Positions 59,301-64,000 of a stretch of DNA of 64,000 nt are shown in pieces. Position numbers and translations under genes: made by a program. Origin of the DNA: Pachypanchax playfairii (taxonomy: Eukaryota; Chordata; Actinopteri; Cyprinodontiformes; Aplocheilidae). The DNA lies in assembly GCA_006937955.1 (NCBI GenBank), contig SSNP01000020.1, positions 2,866,211-2,930,210 on the forward strand, written 5' to 3'. Every line of letters starts with the position of its first letter. Position 1 is the stretch's first letter. Under the pieces are notes generated by a model. The model did no database searches. It saw only the letters and a list, made by a program, of their open reading frames with translations, and was not told where the DNA came from.

Positions 59301-62039
59301 AAAGTAAGACTTCAAAACCTGGTAAATATCAATTTGTTTTATTGCGTCCTGACATGCAAAACCACAGAAATGGAGTATATACTTTATTATATATTGATCT
59401 TAATAAAAAAAAAATGCTGAAAAAAATAAGTAAATACAAAAATCACATTGTTGTTAATAGTCTCCAGCAAAACTCTAAATTTGGCTATACGTCTCATATG
59501 TGAGTCTGATAAATATAAAGTTTTGTAGAAAAACGCAAGACAGAATTAATTTTATATAATAAATAAACCAAACATCCATAAAGTATTGTTTATATTCAGT
59601 TGGAAGTCACTCAAAAGACACTTCATAAGAAACAGGTGCTGAGTCAGTGACAAGAGGAATGTCAGAGGAATGGGGAGGGAAGGGTTGCATGCCTGCCTGG
59701 ATCTGGGCGACACAGAGAGTGTGAGGTGATTGCACATGTGCGGCGAGTGTGTGAGAGTTTTATGTGAGTAATACAAAAGGAAAACCAGGGAGCAGGGGAG
59801 AGAACAGGGGGAGGAGACTCTCTGGGGGTTGCGTGCGGGCATCAAATGTTTACCTGTAACAAAAAGAAAGGGGAAGGTGTAGAGAGCAAAAAAGGAGAGG
59901 AAAAAAAAGGCAGTGGTTTACAGGGGTGGGCGGGGAACCAAAGCCTGAACCATGAGCTTCGCACGCAACTTAACAATACTACCTTTTATAAAGACTGTAT
60001 TGCATTAGTCAGTGAGCACACACACACACACTGTTCATGTAAGATAGCGAGTAGTTAACACATGCCATGGAATTTAACAGGAATAGATGACTGAATAATG
60101 GAATTTACACATGATCTCTTCATTTACAGAAAAGAGATAAAAGTTTCCCAAGATCGAGATCAAAAGTAGTTTAGCTCTCTAATGGCTGAAAATGATACTG
60201 TAAATGACTGACTCCATCTGGGGAACAGCTGCAATTTAGGGGTACTAGTGTCTTTTTAAGCTCAGGCTGCATCTAAAATGACTAAAAGCAAAACAAAAAA
60301 AGGGCAGAGCTTTTCTTTTTAACCCAAACGCTGTGGCTGCTTCATACATTTTTAGTCACACTAAAACATATATATTTAAAAAAAAGATTTGGGGTAATTT
60401 ACACTTTTGATTTGTTGATTCTCTCCAGGATGCTTAATCGACACTTTAAGTCCACAGTCTGGAAAACCTAGTTTAATATTGATAGGAAATCATTATCAAC
60501 AACACAGTTCATATTTAAAACTTTTTTTAGCTATTATTCTGCTACATAATACCACTTATGATTATTGAGCTTTAGTTCCACACTGTTGTTTAGAGTCAAT
60601 TTTAATAATATTTTTGTAATTGAATGTGACACAGCAGTAGTAATATTTGGGATTCTCTCTAGCTCTGATTGGCAGCTAGCGTGTAAAAGGCAGAGTTGTT
60701 TGATTTAACCCAGGGCGCCTGCGGTCAGCACAATGTGTGTACTATGAATAATTCGGCTTTTTAAAGGTGTGTGATTGTGTGCACGGAGAAATAGAGCAAC
60801 ACACACACACAGGCTAAGATCAGGGCTTTCTCTCGAGCGTCTTCAGTCAGAGTGTACGTACAATAGAGAGCATTGTTCAGATGGCAGGCCCCTGCGTGCC
60901 GACGCCCCCTCCATACCTGAGCACAGAGACAGGTGTATTTCTCCTAGTCACGCATAGCCCTGCCACACTCCCTACTCCTAACACACTGCTTGAAAACCCA
61001 AATCTTCCTCACACATATCCACACACACCTGCATATTTTAAAGGTCCTGCTATTTTACAGCGTTCACCATCTGGGATAGACACATATGATAAAATGTTGG
61101 TGTTATAAAATCTTAATTTGTCCTGAATTATAACTTATATTAAGTTATTCTTCATCCATGTTCAGTTTACCGAAAACTCGGCTAAAAAATAGCCTTGATT
61201 TGTTGATGAATTTAAACATACCATTTTAAATTTGTATTTAAACGATTACTTAGAGTGAATGTAGATCTTCTGAATTAAATTTCTGTGGAAATGTTATGAA
61301 TAATTTATTGAACACTCTCAAATAGGAGAAATAGAGATTGACCAGTCAGATGTACTAATGGTTAGTCAATTTGAGGTATGTTATAAAATGGATTTTTCAC
61401 AGTCATAAGCCTCAGTCACAAGGACCTGTATGAACACATCGTTCATACAAATCTCCTGTTTCCCATAAAATTTGGACTTGGTGAACGTTGAGGCGGGCAT
61501 TGATTCCTACTGGAAGTTGTTTCTGCTGCCACATGAGTAGCTTGATGAGTTCTTGAGAATATGAGGTGATTTTCTGCCGAATGCTGCAAAGTTCTTGCTT
61601 TCATCATACGGGTGCGTTGGAAACTTTATCCAGTCTACCAATGACCATCTTAAAAAAAATTATTGTCGTAAGATGCGCAACGGCCCCCCCATGTACAATT
61701 ACTACAATTTCAAGTCGCTGTGAATTTTCTCCAGCTATCTGCCCATGTTGTTGGGGAATGTACTGTACATGGTGGAGGTGCAGTATCTCCAAAATTCTGT
61801 GTGTTGACTATCACATCTGCTTGGGAATTTGTGGAAAAGCTTCCAATTTTCAAGATGGCCAGAACCAGATTCAGTTCCATGAGCCTGATCACGATTAAGA
61901 AGGGACCGTAACACCTTCGCCAAGCTGTTGCATCGTGTTGCCTCACACATCATAAAAGTAAGAAGTGTAAGTAAAGTAAGTAATCCCCACCATCGGAAGC
62001 TGTGCTTAGGTTGTTTAGGAGGCATTCGACCAGCTTTCC
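59301..62039. other. No gene recognised
   Basis: 59550-59960 is purine-rich on the plus strand (many GGGGAGGG/AAAGGAG words). 60650-60950 is GC-richer with short CA runs. Overlapping frames at 61566-62046 on both strands show no known protein. Confidence 0.45.
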
Positions 62040-62215
62040 TACGCACAGGGTTTCCATGGCATGTATGTGGAAAATCTTAGACCAGACCATCGACCACATC
62101 AGCCCAAAAATTCAAGGCTATCATAAGAAAGCCACAAGAAATGGTCTGAAAATCTCTTGCAGCGCATTCACACCCATTTGTACAAGTCATTGTGACTAAG
62201 GCTTTAATAAAAACC
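62040..62215 (+). repeat. Unassigned repeat, copy 1
   Basis: GTTTCCATGGCATGTATGTG, then AAAATCTTAGACC, then GTCATTGTGACTAAGGCTTT match, with many changes, the stretch at 63628-63815. I cannot assign a family. Confidence 0.45.
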
Positions 62216-62467
62216 TTCTAATCTTAAAAAAAATCTGCAAAAGCTATTGTCTAAACCATAACAATGAACAATGCTGTTAGTTTCAAATTACACACTCATT
62301 CTAGGAGGAATATTATGAAATTAGGGCTGGACATGTTACACTCCAGCTTGCTGGCTGCTAAATTCCATTGAAAATAACCATAGAGTTCAGGGTACTGTTA
62401 AGTTTGCTGAGGTATAAAGACCTATCCAACAGTTCCTATGACCATTTTAATATTGGAGCTGTTTTAA

Positions 62468-63123
62468 AGCAGTACTGAAAAACTTTTAAAAACTTTAAGC
62501 TACAATTTTAAAGCTTTTCTAAGTGGATACTCAACATGTTCAGCTTCATATTAGACATCACTCTCGACCCTCCGATGGCTTTACAATAGACTAAATAATC
62601 TCCATAATTCAGCTCTCAGCTGGAAGGGGTGTTCTGATGATTTATGCTGCCCTGAAGAAAAATGCCGCCATAGTACAAAATGACACCTTATTTCATAATG
62701 AGATGTCAATGGAAGTTTATACAGTATTCTTGTTTATGGTGAGAGTGTCCTGTTAATTGTTAAAGCGTATTTTTATTATCTTTTATTGATATTTTCTATA
62801 TAAAAGCCCTCTGGGTCCTTGTTGGACATTGTTGGGTCCTTCTCCTCTGGGTGTGTCCACACATTTGCCTGTTGCTCTGACAATGTAAAGAAAGTAAAAA
62901 TAACATCATATTTACTGTACCTGTCATGGGAGAATTTATTTGATAGGTAAAATGTATTTATGGAAAAGTATAGAAACAAAAATTAAAGATAAATCTGTTA
63001 ATTGAAGTCAAGACTGTGGAACAGCACTTGTGTGTAGCACATTTCAAGAGGTTGCATATTTCTGCAGAACACTGGTTCCAGCAACGGCTGTCTAAGTCAC
63101 GGCCTCGGAAATTCAGTACTGCT
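62468..63123 (+). mobile_element. TTAA-inserted MITE, family D, copy 2
   Basis: The 656-bp element runs from AGCAGTACTGAAAAAC to the inverse of AGCAGTACTGAATTTCC, with TTAA directly repeated at 62464-62467 and 63124-63127. It is uninterrupted and so shows what the copy at 35911 looked like before the Harbinger-like insertion. Confidence 0.88.
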
Positions 63124-63627
63124 TTAAGATGGTAATAATCAACTTCAGAACTGACTCAGTGACGAGCAAATTGCTCTTCATTTGGACCAAATCTAGTCTG
63201 TTTCTCCACACTTAAGTTGAAATAATAATTCATGTCTGAAATGAAATGACAATCGTTATTAACCTTTCCACAGAAACCCACTTCAGCGATGTGAACTATC
63301 ACTCAACTATAACTATCAATACATAAATACCTTCAAATGCAGTTGCTATCTATGGAAGCCTCAGCTCTGAGAATTGACCCCACAACCTCATCAAACTTTA
63401 GCTTGATCAATTTTTCTGCTCCGAATTGTTCAAGCTCATCTACAGAGTATCAGTGCAGTTTTCAGATTTCATCAGATACCATCTGGATTCAGGTCCAGAT
63501 TTGTCTCAGCATCTCATGCACAAAAAAACACGACCTATTTCTTTGCTTTTATCTTTCAAACTATCTTGACTGGTCTCCCAGGAAAAAACAAACAAACATT
63601 CGTTCTAACATATTTGACCGGTCGGCC

Positions 63628-63815
63628 CTGCAAAGAGTTTCCATGGCATGCTCATAGAAAATCATGGACAATGCCATTGACCCGGCCACGAACTTCAGAA
63701 CGTGCTACTAATGCTGGATTCTTATAAGGCTCCATTAAAGAGGCCAAAGAAAATGATCCAAAAATCAGCATCCCTTCATACGGTCATTGTGACCAGGACT
63801 TTACCTACATTTTTG
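63628..63815 (+). repeat. Unassigned repeat, copy 2
   Basis: GTTTCCATGGCATGCTCATAG and GGTCATTGTGACCAGGACTT correspond to copy 1 at 62040-62215. Confidence 0.45.
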
Positions 63816-64000
63816 TATTGCATTCAGCTTGCAGAGCTGGATTTCAGCAGAATTGTATGTGGCTCTAATTCTTATATAGATGTATCACAACTGCTACTTC
63901 TCAAATTTTTTTCTGTTTTGCGTCAAGATAATTGTGTCAGTTGATCATGACAATGATTTAATCCTTTAAAATCATTCAGTAATTCCGACTTTTTCCCTCT
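63816..64000. other. No feature recognised
   Basis: Nothing supported up to the window end. Confidence 0.5.

Noticed and set aside
61566..62046. Overlapping frames on both strands
   Set aside because: They overlap each other on both strands and none resembles a protein, so I treat them as chance frames.

Overview
The window looks like non-genic DNA (intergenic or intronic) from a ray-finned fish, probably a teleost. The evidence is the repeat content: L2-type LINE 3' ends with (TTGAAAC)n or (ATT)n tails, several Tc1-like transposons, a hAT element with a clean 8-bp target duplication, Harbinger-like MITEs flanked by TTA/TAA, a large group of short elements inserted at TTAA, and long (AC)n tracts. 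The background is AT-rich. I found no intact host protein-coding gene, tRNA, rRNA, CRISPR array or bacterial-type feature. Nearly all of the long reading frames are transposon remnants or chance frames.

Layout. 0-5.6 kb: an L2 LINE 3' end, a LINE fragment of the restriction-endonuclease-like class, a TTAA MITE and the 5' part of an unassigned element. 7.5-13.1 kb: a Harbinger-like MITE carrying a second MITE, a nearly complete Tc1-like transposon (transposase broken by one in-frame stop), a deleted second Tc1 family, and another Harbinger-like MITE. 13.7-17 kb: an internally deleted LINE, decayed exon and LTR-like pieces, a 98-bp AC tract and a TTAA MITE. 19.5-26 kb: a hAT element, a 1.2-kb MITE containing a telomere-like repeat, an LTR-like segment split by a MITE that itself carries a LINE tail, and a third copy of the first MITE family. 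29-33.3 kb: a teleost repeat split by a MITE, then a Tc1-like relic carrying two nested MITEs. 34-40.7 kb: a MITE carrying a Harbinger-like MITE, then two L2 LINEs in tandem, the first carrying TTAA MITEs, one of them nested in another. 43-52.5 kb: a THAP-like zinc-finger remnant, four copies of another MITE family, a MITE with an internal perfect palindrome, and a Tc1 reduced to a 63-bp hairpin. 55-57.5 kb: possible conserved non-coding elements and two MITEs. 58.5-63.8 kb: another decayed Tc1 and a second copy of the 36-kb MITE.

Two themes stand out. First, the insertions can be dated relative to one another, because several elements lie inside others with recognisable target duplications. 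In the 38-kb L2, removing the MITE and one TTAA rejoins the LINE reading frame. Second, at least five MITE families share a TTAA target and 5'-AG...CT-3' ends. That is compatible with mobilisation by one transposase class; Kolobok is my best guess. A THAP-like remnant and an unassigned TTAA-ended element with a short reading frame and splice donor may be traces of such a source. I see no clearly new functional system. The best candidates for host function are a possible terminal exon near 51.3 kb and motif-dense segments at 55.2-55.9 kb.
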